The notes beneath the pieces were generated by a model. That model ran no database searches. It worked only from the letters and a program-made list of their open reading frames with translations, and was not told where the DNA came from. Shown one piece after another: positions 8,365-15,153 of a stretch of DNA of 64,000 nt. Origin of the DNA: Sphingobium phenoxybenzoativorans (GTDB taxonomy: Bacteria; Pseudomonadota; Alphaproteobacteria; Sphingomonadales; Sphingomonadaceae); NCBI RefSeq assembly GCF_001757355.1, contig NZ_MINO01000009.1:56139-120138 (forward strand), written 5' to 3'. The position numbers and the translations under genes were made by a program. The stretch's first letter is position 1. The number at the start of each line of letters is the position of its first letter.

Positions 8365-9969
8365 ATGCTTAAGCCTGTTCCTTACCGGCTGCGCCTGTGG
8401 AGCGCCGCCCTTGCCCTGTTCGCGCTGTCCGGCTGCACCTGCACGACATGCGATCTCGACAGTCCCTACAAACCCGTGCCGGAGGCGGAGAAGCCCGCCG
8501 GACTGCCGAAGGAGGACGTCTATGCCGTGCCCCGCAAGGAGGACGGAACGACGCCGGGTGCGGAGAAGCTGAACGTCGCGACGCTGCCCGCCATTCCGGT
8601 CGCGGCGGTGCTGGGCGAACTCAACAATATGGTGACGCAGCTTTCCAACATGGTTGGTCAGGTGGGCGGCGAAACCCGGACGGCGATCCTGAATCTGCAG
8701 ACCAGCGCATCACAGGTTCTGAATGAAGCCAACTACGCGCTTGGGGACAAGCTGCAATATACGTTCGACAGGCTCGACAAGCAGGAGCGCCGCATCTTTG
8801 AGGATACGCAGGCGCTGACCGCGCAGATCAAAAGTTCGGCCGATCTCGTCAACGCCGGCCTGCTCGATTCCGCCCAGCGCAGCCTGTACGAAGCCGATAT
8901 TCTCGCCTGGAACACCAGCTACTCCCTTCCATGCCGCGACAAGCCCGCGCGGCTGGTGTATCCGGTCACGCGCAAGATGCGCATCTGGGCGGACCCAGGC
9001 GCCCCCTCCTCGGAAACCGATAATGGTCAGGGCGGCCGCAGCCGCGACCTGTTCCTGCCGGTGCGCGGCAATTTCCTCGCGATCGGCATGCCCACTGTCA
9101 CGGTGCGGGTTGGCGGGGACGGCGTTTCCCGCCCGGCAACGGTCCGCGGCCTCAACCACAATGAATTTACGGTCATCCCTTCCGAGGCAACGGTGAAGGA
9201 ACTGCAGGCGATCAGCCGCCCGACGCGGCTGTTCATCACCGCCGATCTTGCCCGTTGCACCGTGAAGAAGGGGGAGGCGCTGACCGCGCAGAGCGAGGTG
9301 CAGGTGGAGGTGCTGCCGCCCCTGACCTATGCGATCGCAACCAGCATCACGCCGATCGCATCAGTGCCGAGCACGGGTGAGAAAGTCTTTTCCTTCTACG
9401 AGAAGGGCAGCGACAGTTGTAACGACCGCTATCGCGCCGACCGCATCTATTCCCTGGGTCCGCCTGCGGAAGCGATCGACTGGCGCGTTTCGGTCAATAA
9501 TCAGAACGGCAATTCCTACATCATCCGCACGGTCGGCTCCGGCCCCTACAGTGTGCTGGTGGAGGCCATGATCGGCGGCAAGGGGCGGGATTGCTTCCTT
9601 GGCATCTGCAATTGCCGCGGACGGGGTTGCCTGGGGTATGACCTCTATACAGGCTACCGCACCCGGATCGACACGCCGCTGCCCACGGTGACGCACGCGC
9701 CATCTGTGCCGCAGACATCCTATAGCTTCGATTATAAGGCCGCGAACATCCCGGCCGAAGCGACGATCAAGTCCTGCACCTATAACAGCCGGGTGATCGT
9801 GTCGGAGGGCGGGCAAAGCTACATATTGGAAGCCAATGAAATCAACCGCACCGTCACGGGCGGTCCCAGCGGCGAATTCCAGCTCAAGACAGATACCGAC
9901 GATTCGACCTGCAAGGTCACGGCCGATGTGACCATACCGTCCACCGCCAAGCTGGGAGCCGCGCTATGA
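8365..9969 (+). CDS. Large lipoprotein of unknown function, first gene of a three-gene export operon
   Basis: 534 residues from ATG 8365 (TGGGGG four bases upstream); an in-frame upstream start gives no signal. The signal ends in a lipobox, ALFALSGC, with lipidated Cys24, followed by TCTTCDLD. Residues about 75-165 (ELNNMVTQLSNMVGQV, TSASQVLNEANYAL, DRLDKQERRIFED) look like an amphipathic or coiled-coil helix region. The rest is beta-rich with several Cys, including a tight cluster CFLGICNCRGRGC at about 408-420. No enzyme motif is seen. Its stop overlaps the next start by ATGA, so the two are co-translated. Probably an outer-membrane or periplasmic structural protein; the function is unknown. 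Confidence 0.75.
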   Translation: MLKPVPYRLRLWSAALALFALSGCTCTTCDLDSPYKPVPEAEKPAGLPKEDVYAVPRKEDGTTPGAEKLNVATLPAIPVAAVLGELNNMVTQLSNMVGQVGGETRTAILNLQTSASQVLNEANYALGDKLQYTFDRLDKQERRIFEDTQALTAQIKSSADLVNAGLLDSAQRSLYEADILAWNTSYSLPCRDKPARLVYPVTRKMRIWADPGAPSSETDNGQGGRSRDLFLPVRGNFLAIGMPTVTVRVGGDGVSRPATVRGLNHNEFTVIPSEATVKELQAISRPTRLFITADLARCTVKKGEALTAQSEVQVEVLPPLTYAIATSITPIASVPSTGEKVFSFYEKGSDSCNDRYRADRIYSLGPPAEAIDWRVSVNNQNGNSYIIRTVGSGPYSVLVEAMIGGKGRDCFLGICNCRGRGCLGYDLYTGYRTRIDTPLPTVTHAPSVPQTSYSFDYKAANIPAEATIKSCTYNSRVIVSEGGQSYILEANEINRTVTGGPSGEFQLKTDTDDSTCKVTADVTIPSTAKLGAAL

Positions 9970-10682
9970 CCGCTTTTCGCCTAGCCATTCTGTTGACCGT
10001 GCTGCCGCTGCCCGTCCCGCATAGGGAGGCGCAGGCGAATGAGAACAGCAAGGTTGGGTTCCGGCTGGAACCGGAGGAAGCGAATTTCGACCAGGCGCGC
10101 TGGCGGATCAATGACGGGTTGCCGATCCCGCCGCCGCTGCCCGATGATGTGCTGCCGCCTGGATCGCCCGATCTGACCAAGATCGACAATCCGGTCGTGG
10201 AAAAGGCATGGCATAAAAGCGCCGAGGCTCTGAATGCCGTGCCGGACGGGCTGCATGTCGTGGAATTTCTCGACGTGCAGGCGACCGCGCCTGCATCGCC
10301 CTGCAAGCCCCCCGCCGCGCAGCGCATCTATGTCCGGCCGAACCTGTCGATCCTGGGGGTAGGGACCTATAAATGCGACGGCGCGGCGACCGCGAACGCC
10401 TCCGCCGTCAAGGCGCTTTCCGCGCCGGGGCTGACGGTGAACATCACCCCGGCCGCCGCGGTCAGCGGCGGCGGCAAGTGGCGCGTCAAAGGGGAGGGCA
10501 ACTGGCGCGACAGTGGCGCGACCGCCGCTTCCCTGAGCGATGGCAGCCATGAAATCGAGTTCGGCCCGGTAACCAGCGGCCCATGCACCGTCACGCCGGA
10601 GGCGGAGGTCATCGACTATTATCATGGGCAGCAGATTGTCTGGACGGCCGCCTATGCGGGGCAGGGCTGCAATGCGCCCTGA
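9966..10682 (+). CDS. Exported protein with two internal beta repeats, second gene of the operon
   Basis: 238 residues with a short signal peptide (FRLAILLTVLPLPVPHREAQA). Two related segments are visible: one near 38-115 (QARWRINDG, PDGLHVVEFLDVQ) and one near 165-235 (GGKWRVKGEGNWRDSGA, SDGSHEIEFGPV, then CTVTPEAE). The pattern Trp-Arg, Gly-rich turn, DGxHxxEF resembles beta-sandwich repeats in bacterial surface proteins. Four Cys suggest disulfides. It overlaps the previous gene by four bases and the next by eleven. Likely periplasmic or surface-associated; the function is unknown. Confidence 0.72.
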   Translation: MTAFRLAILLTVLPLPVPHREAQANENSKVGFRLEPEEANFDQARWRINDGLPIPPPLPDDVLPPGSPDLTKIDNPVVEKAWHKSAEALNAVPDGLHVVEFLDVQATAPASPCKPPAAQRIYVRPNLSILGVGTYKCDGAATANASAVKALSAPGLTVNITPAAAVSGGGKWRVKGEGNWRDSGATAASLSDGSHEIEFGPVTSGPCTVTPEAEVIDYYHGQQIVWTAAYAGQGCNAP

Positions 10683-10818
10683 CCTGCGCGGTATCGCCAT
10701 TCTCACCCTGTGCTGTGTGGTTGCGCTATCCGGCTGCAAATCCTGTCCGGCCGAAGGACCGGGCATCGGATTGCTCGCCCGTGCGCCCACGATGACCCGC
10801 ACGGCCCCGCCTATCTGA
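10672..10818 (+). CDS. Small lipoprotein (48 aa), third gene of the operon
   Basis: The ATG lies inside the end of the preceding gene. The product begins with a short basic segment and a hydrophobic stretch (IAILTLCCVVALSGC) ending in a good lipobox, with the modified Cys at about 22. Only about 26 residues follow (KSCPAEGPGIGLLARAPTM...). Such entericidin-like or tether-like mini-lipoproteins are easy to miss in annotation. Support comes from the lipobox, the tight overlap with the preceding gene and the shared direction. Function unknown. Confidence 0.6.
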   Translation: MRPDLRGIAILTLCCVVALSGCKSCPAEGPGIGLLARAPTMTRTAPPI

Positions 10819-10920
10819 GCGGCCCGGCCTATCTAAACAGCGCTGTCTGTCGTTGCCTTACTGAAACCAAAATGGCGCGATCACGTTCTCCCTTCACATG
10901 GATAGGGAAGGAAGAGCGCG

Positions 10921-11460
10921 ATGAAGCTGTTGACCGGAATGATGAGCGCCGCGGCCATGGCCGCCATGTCAGGGGCCGCATTCGCGCAAAGCCTGACCCT
11001 GCCCGAAGGCACGCCGGTCCATCTGCAGACGCGGGACGACCTGTCGTCGAAGAACGCGCGCAAGGGTGACAAGGTGGAAATGACGGTCGCGGAACCGGTC
11101 ATCGTGAACGGCGTGACGGTGATCCCGGCCGGCGCGCCCGCCACTGGAGAAATTTCCCGCGCGCGGGACAATGGCCTGCTCGGCCGGTCGGGCAAGCTGG
11201 AGATAGAAGTGACGCAGGTGTCGGCCGATGGCCGCATCGTTCCCCTGCGCGGCCAGCAGAACGCCAAGGGCAAGGCGGGAACGATCGGCGCGGTCGGTGC
11301 AGGCGTCGTGTTCCTGCCGCTCGCCATCGTCGTGAAGGGCAAAGAGGCGAAAATCCCCGCCGGAACGAAGGTCGACGTCTATGTCGATCAACCTGTCCAG
11401 CTCACCGACACCAGCCTTCAGAGCGACCTCGCTCCACCCCCGGCGCCGCCGGTGGGATAG
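10921..11460 (+). CDS. Exported hypothetical protein
   Basis: 179 residues with a clear signal peptide (KLLTGMMSAAAMAAMSGAAFAQS, cleavage after AFA or AQ). GGAAGGAAGAG precedes the ATG. The mature part is beta-rich: LPEGTPVHLQTRDDLSSK near 26-43, NGVTVIPAGAPATGEI near 60-75, and IPAGTKVDVYVDQPVQL near 145-160. The repeated PAGT/PAGA elements recall small SH3-like or SpoIID/TrbI-type beta domains in exported proteins. A hydrophobic Gly/Val segment at about 120-135 could be a membrane contact. It follows the lipoprotein operon by about 100 bases and may or may not belong to it. Confidence 0.8.
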   Translation: MKLLTGMMSAAAMAAMSGAAFAQSLTLPEGTPVHLQTRDDLSSKNARKGDKVEMTVAEPVIVNGVTVIPAGAPATGEISRARDNGLLGRSGKLEIEVTQVSADGRIVPLRGQQNAKGKAGTIGAVGAGVVFLPLAIVVKGKEAKIPAGTKVDVYVDQPVQLTDTSLQSDLAPPPAPPVG

Positions 11461-11480
11461 GGTTCGATGGGGCCTATTTC

Positions 11481-11575
11481 GTCATCCCGGACGTGATCCG
11501 GGATCCATGAGCGCAAGCATTTATGCAGTCGCATCGCCGTAGAGCCAATAGATCCCGCATCAGGTGCGGGATGAC
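11481..11575. repeat. Palindromic repeat R2, copy 1
   Basis: About 95 bases: GTCATCCCGGACGTGATCCG, then GGATCCATGAGCGCAAG, a variable core, GAGCCAATAGATCCCG, and the inverted end CGGGATGAC. Other copies are at 12070, 26059 and 26939. Confidence 0.9.
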
Positions 11576-11628
11576 GGAGGCGGTGTGTAAGGACGGTCGG
11601 CTATCCCTCAATCCGTTCAGGGCAGCTT

Positions 11629-11940
11629 CTAGGCTTCCTTCTTCGCCTTCTTGTCGATCAGCACCGCCTGTTGCCACCGGCTTGGGGCCTTGTCCGTCCG
11701 GTGAATACAGCCCGCCCAGCAGCAGGGCCGCTTTTTGCCCTCCAGCATTTCTTCGCGGCTCCGCGCGATGCGGCGCTGCCGTGTCGCAGGCTGTTTCGCA
11801 TCCTCGACCCAGCAGATAAATTCGTTCCGGCCGAGCGGCGTCAGATTTTCCCATAGCGTCAGGACCGCCGGGTCCGAACGCAGCGCCGCCTGAAAATCCT
11901 CAGGCGTTTCATGGACAGTCCCGTGAAGAAAATCGGTCAT
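11629..11940 (-). CDS. YdeI/OmdA-family protein (C-terminal-type domain)
   Basis: 103 residues from ATG 11940. The pattern TPEDFQAALRSDPAVLTLWENLTPLGRNEFICWVEDAKQPATRQRRI matches the bacteriocin-protection, YdeI/OmpD-associated helical domain, in which short helices end in a Lys/Arg-rich tail (REEMLEGKKRPCCW; KKAKKEA). The frame is open 20 codons further upstream, but those residues look non-coding. A second OmdA-like protein is at 35154-35750. Cellular role uncertain. Confidence 0.8.
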   Translation of the reverse strand: MTDFLHGTVHETPEDFQAALRSDPAVLTLWENLTPLGRNEFICWVEDAKQPATRQRRIARSREEMLEGKKRPCCWAGCIHRTDKAPSRWQQAVLIDKKAKKEA

Positions 11941-12344
11941 GAGGCGCCCTGCGTGTCCCGTACCCGCTGCATCTGATGTGCAATGATCGTCAATGGCCAA
12001 GGTGATCGCAATGCGAGAAAATGTCTAGGACGGGTGGTTAGCTGCCATTGCTCACCGCAATACACTGCCGTCATCCCGGACTTGATCCGGGATCCATGAG
12101 CGCAGGCTTTCGCGCAGTCATGCTTCGGAGAGCCAATGGATCCCGCATCACGTGCGGGATGACGGGACGTGCGGATTGCGGACTGGCCGCTTATGGTCGA
12201 AACAAGCCCATCTCCTGTCCTACAGGCGGATGTCGTCTTAGGATGTGGATGGCTCTTTCCCATCGTTGTCCCAATTGTCGCGCGCATTCCGGTAGGATCA
12301 CGCCTTCGTAATAAAATGTCGTGTTTTGCGGGAAAAGAGGGAAG
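11941..12344. other. Intergenic stretch between the YdeI-like gene and recQ
   Basis: About 400 bases. It holds repeat R2 copy 2 (12070-12163). Otherwise I see no ORF with a credible ribosome site, no hairpin with a T run, and no RNA gene. Confidence 0.7.
12070..12163. repeat. Palindromic repeat R2, copy 2
   Basis: Same structure as 11481-11575: GTCATCCCGGACTTGATCCG at one end, GAGCCAATGGATCCCG inside, and GCGGGATGAC at the other end. Confidence 0.9.
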
Positions 12345-14111
12345 TCAGTAGTTGCGGATCACGTCCAGAAACGCCTGCCCGAATGCGTCCCGTTTCTTCA
12401 TGCCGACGCCCGTAATTTCTCCCAGCTCACCCAGCGTCGCCGGTCTGCGTTCCGCAAACTCGCGCAGGGTGCTGTCGTGGAAGATGACATATGGCGGCAC
12501 GCCCGCCTCCTGCGCCAATTCCCGGCGGCAGGCGCGCAGCGCGTCGAACAGGGGATCGCCCACCGGATTGGCCTCGCTGCCCTTGCCGCCGCGCCGCCGC
12601 CGTTCGCGCCGGGGCGGCAGGACGAGCGAGACCTGCTCCTCCCCGCGCAGGATCGGGCGCGCATTGGGGCCAAGCTCCAGCCCGCCATGCTCGTTCGGCA
12701 CCAGCGCATCGCGGACGAGCAGCGCGCGGGAGACGGGGCGCAGCAGCGCCGTCTCCTCGCCCTCGACAATGCCGAACACCGATATCCGGTCATGCCCGCG
12801 CTGGCGCACCTTGTCGGTGGTCGCGCCGGTCAGCACCGCCTCGATATGACCGGTGCCAAAACTCTGCCCGGTGCGGTAGACAGCGGACAGATATTTACGC
12901 GCGGTCTCCGTTGCATCGATGCTGGCGGGCGGGTTCAGGCAATTGTCGCAATTGCCGCAGTTTGGCGGCGGGTTCTCGCCGAAATGCCGCAGCAATATCG
13001 CGCGGCGGCATGTCCCGGTTTCGACCAGCGCGCCCAGCGCTGTGATCCGCGCCCGCTCGCCCGGCTGGCGCGCCGCCTCCACCTCGAACATGCGTTGGCG
13101 GGCGCGGGCGAAATCGTCGGCGCCCCAGAACAGGAAGGCTTCGGCCGGGTCGCCGTCGCGCCCGGCGCGGCCGCTCTCCTGATAATAGCCCTCGATGGAT
13201 TTGGGCAGGCCCGCATGCGCCACGAACCGCACGTCCGGCTTGTCGATCCCCATGCCGAACGCCACGGTCGCGACCATGATCATGTCCTCCGACGCGATGA
13301 AGGCGGCCTGGTTGGCGGCGCGCGTCTCCGGCGGCAGCCCGGCATGATAGGCGCGCGCTTCCCGGCGGCCGGTGGCGAGGGACGCCGCCATCTTCTCCGT
13401 CGCCGCGCGCGTCTGGGCGTAGATGATGCCGGGACCGGGCTGCGCCGCGACCAGATCGGCGATCTGACGGGACAGGCTGTCGCGCGGCTGGACGGTGTAG
13501 CGGATATTGGGCCGGTCGAACCCGGCGACGATCATCCCCTCATGCGGGATGCCGAGCTGGACAAGAATATCCTCGCGCGTGTGCGCGTCCGCCGTCGCCG
13601 TCAGCGCCAGCCGGGGCACATCGGCAAACTCGTCCAGCAGGGGCCGGAGCAGGCGATAGTCGGGCCGGAAGTCATGGCCCCATTCGGACACGCAATGCGC
13701 CTCATCGATCGCGAACAGGGACAATGGCGCGCTGCGCAGGAAGGAGCGGAAGCCTTCTCCGCTCGCCCGTTCCGGCGCGACATAGAGCAGGTCGAGGTCG
13801 CCCGCGCGGAACCGGTCCTGCGTCTCGCGCCAGTCCGCATCCACCGATGTCAGGCTGGCGGCGCGGATGCCTACCGCATTCGCCGCGCGCAACTGGTCGT
13901 GCATCAGGGCGATCAGCGGCGAGACGACGACGCAGCATCCGGGAAGCGCGATGGCGGGCAATTGATAGCAGAGCGACTTGCCCGCACCGGTTGGCATGAT
14001 CGCCAGCGTCCGCTGTCCCGCCATCACGCGGGAGACGACCTGTTCCTGAACGCCGCGAAATCCGGGGAACCCGAAGCTGTCCTTGAGTATTGTTCCAATG
14101 TCCGGGCTCAT
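12345..14111 (-). CDS. recQ: ATP-dependent DNA helicase RecQ
   Basis: 588 residues, the usual RecQ length. It unwinds DNA 3' to 5' in recombination and repair. Walker A MPTGAGKS is at 39-46, DEAH at 136-139, and helicase motif VI GRAGRDG is at about 317-323. The zinc site is C-x16-C-x2-C-x2-C (CRRAILLRHF...CGNCDNC) at about 365-390. An HRDC domain ends the protein (LREFAERRPATLGELGEITGVG). ATG 14111 is chosen because an in-frame upstream codon at 14141 adds only non-conserved residues. Confidence 0.96.
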   Translation of the reverse strand: MSPDIGTILKDSFGFPGFRGVQEQVVSRVMAGQRTLAIMPTGAGKSLCYQLPAIALPGCCVVVSPLIALMHDQLRAANAVGIRAASLTSVDADWRETQDRFRAGDLDLLYVAPERASGEGFRSFLRSAPLSLFAIDEAHCVSEWGHDFRPDYRLLRPLLDEFADVPRLALTATADAHTREDILVQLGIPHEGMIVAGFDRPNIRYTVQPRDSLSRQIADLVAAQPGPGIIYAQTRAATEKMAASLATGRREARAYHAGLPPETRAANQAAFIASEDMIMVATVAFGMGIDKPDVRFVAHAGLPKSIEGYYQESGRAGRDGDPAEAFLFWGADDFARARQRMFEVEAARQPGERARITALGALVETGTCRRAILLRHFGENPPPNCGNCDNCLNPPASIDATETARKYLSAVYRTGQSFGTGHIEAVLTGATTDKVRQRGHDRISVFGIVEGEETALLRPVSRALLVRDALVPNEHGGLELGPNARPILRGEEQVSLVLPPRRERRRRGGKGSEANPVGDPLFDALRACRRELAQEAGVPPYVIFHDSTLREFAERRPATLGELGEITGVGMKKRDAFGQAFLDVIRNY

Positions 14112-14178
14112 GGCCGGGGCTTTAGACCGCGATGGCGGCAAGATGAAAGGGGTCGATCAACAAAACAGGGCGAGGACA

Positions 14179-14379
14179 ATGACCGATCTGGCGATTGTCC
14201 TTATTTGCATTGCATGTTACGTAATCGGCGGCATGTCGGGTATGGGCGTCATGCTGTTGCTGCGACAGGCCAAGCGCGCCGATGCGCGGCAAAGGACTCT
14301 CCGGCCGGAGATCCGGCGGATGCCGACGCCGCAGCTTCAGGCGGCGTTGCGGTCCTGGAAATCCAGCACGGTCAGATAA
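14179..14379 (+). CDS. Possible small single-span membrane protein (66 aa)
   Basis: The ATG at 14179 has CGAGG four bases upstream. Residues 4-28 (LAIVLICIACYVIGGMSGMGVMLLL) form one hydrophobic span, followed by a basic cytoplasmic tail (RQAKRADARQR). It runs 43 bases into the 3' end of the convergent methyltransferase gene, so its last 14 codons are shared antisense sequence. It may be real, but the overlap and short length leave doubt. Confidence 0.4.
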   Translation: MTDLAIVLICIACYVIGGMSGMGVMLLLRQAKRADARQRTLRPEIRRMPTPQLQAALRSWKSSTVR

Positions 14380-15152
14380 TTTGCGAGCCGGTTGGCCTCC
14401 AGCGAAGCGATCAGCCGGTTTTCGTGATAGGGAATGACCAGGTCGGCGAGCGCATTGCTCCACGGCGCGTCGAGATCGAACAATACGCCCAGCCCGAACA
14501 CCGCGGGCACTTCCGCATAGGCGAGTTCTCGCCCCGCTTCGTTGCGCTCGGCGATGAAGTCCTCCACCGCCGTCTTGACGCCGTTCTTCGGGCCGCCCTC
14601 ATGCAGCGCCCAGGCGAAATGGCCCATGCCGCGGAAACCGCGCCCGCGCACCAGCGAGCCATGGCCCGGCAGCGCCCCGCCGTCGAAATCATGCGGATGC
14701 CGCGCAGCTTCCGGGATCATGTCCGGCGCATAATACATGTCGCGGCGGCCGGACGGCCAGGCGACGTCATGCAGGAAGGCAAGCAAAGGCTTGCCATCCC
14801 GTTCGCAGAGCGCATCGATAGCCTTCAACTCATGATAGACGGTGAACCAGTTATGGTCGCCGTCGATCAGCCAGGCGTCCGCATCCGCGATCTCGTCGAA
14901 CGCGGCAAGGCTCGGCTTGCCGATATGGGTCACATGGTCTGCGCCGCCGACCCAATCGAGAAATTCCGGCTTGGGCAGGGGGTCGATGCTGGTCAGCCGC
15001 CCGCCCTGTTCCAGCGCATAATTCGCCAGCATGGTCGACATGCCGCCATATTCCGCGCCGATCTCGACCACATGTTCGGCCTTGGCGATGGCCAGACCGT
15101 CCAGGATGATGTCGGAAAATTCCGACATGGAATGGATCAGCAAATCGGGCAT
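14337..15152 (-). CDS. SAM-dependent class I methyltransferase-like protein
   Basis: 271 residues. The SAM-binding motif HVVEIGAEYGGMST lies at about 26-39, followed by LTSIDPLPK (motif II region) and AWLIDGDHNWFTVYHELKA, as in Methyltransf_24-type enzymes linked to surface sugar modification. Substrate unknown. ATG 15152 lies one base after the stop of the upstream HAD protein, so the two form an operon. The open frame upstream of 15152 is overlap with that gene and is not used. Confidence 0.8.
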   Translation of the reverse strand: MPDLLIHSMSEFSDIILDGLAIAKAEHVVEIGAEYGGMSTMLANYALEQGGRLTSIDPLPKPEFLDWVGGADHVTHIGKPSLAAFDEIADADAWLIDGDHNWFTVYHELKAIDALCERDGKPLLAFLHDVAWPSGRRDMYYAPDMIPEAARHPHDFDGGALPGHGSLVRGRGFRGMGHFAWALHEGGPKNGVKTAVEDFIAERNEAGRELAYAEVPAVFGLGVLFDLDAPWSNALADLVIPYHENRLIASLEANRLANYLTVLDFQDRNAA

Positions 15153-15153
15153 T

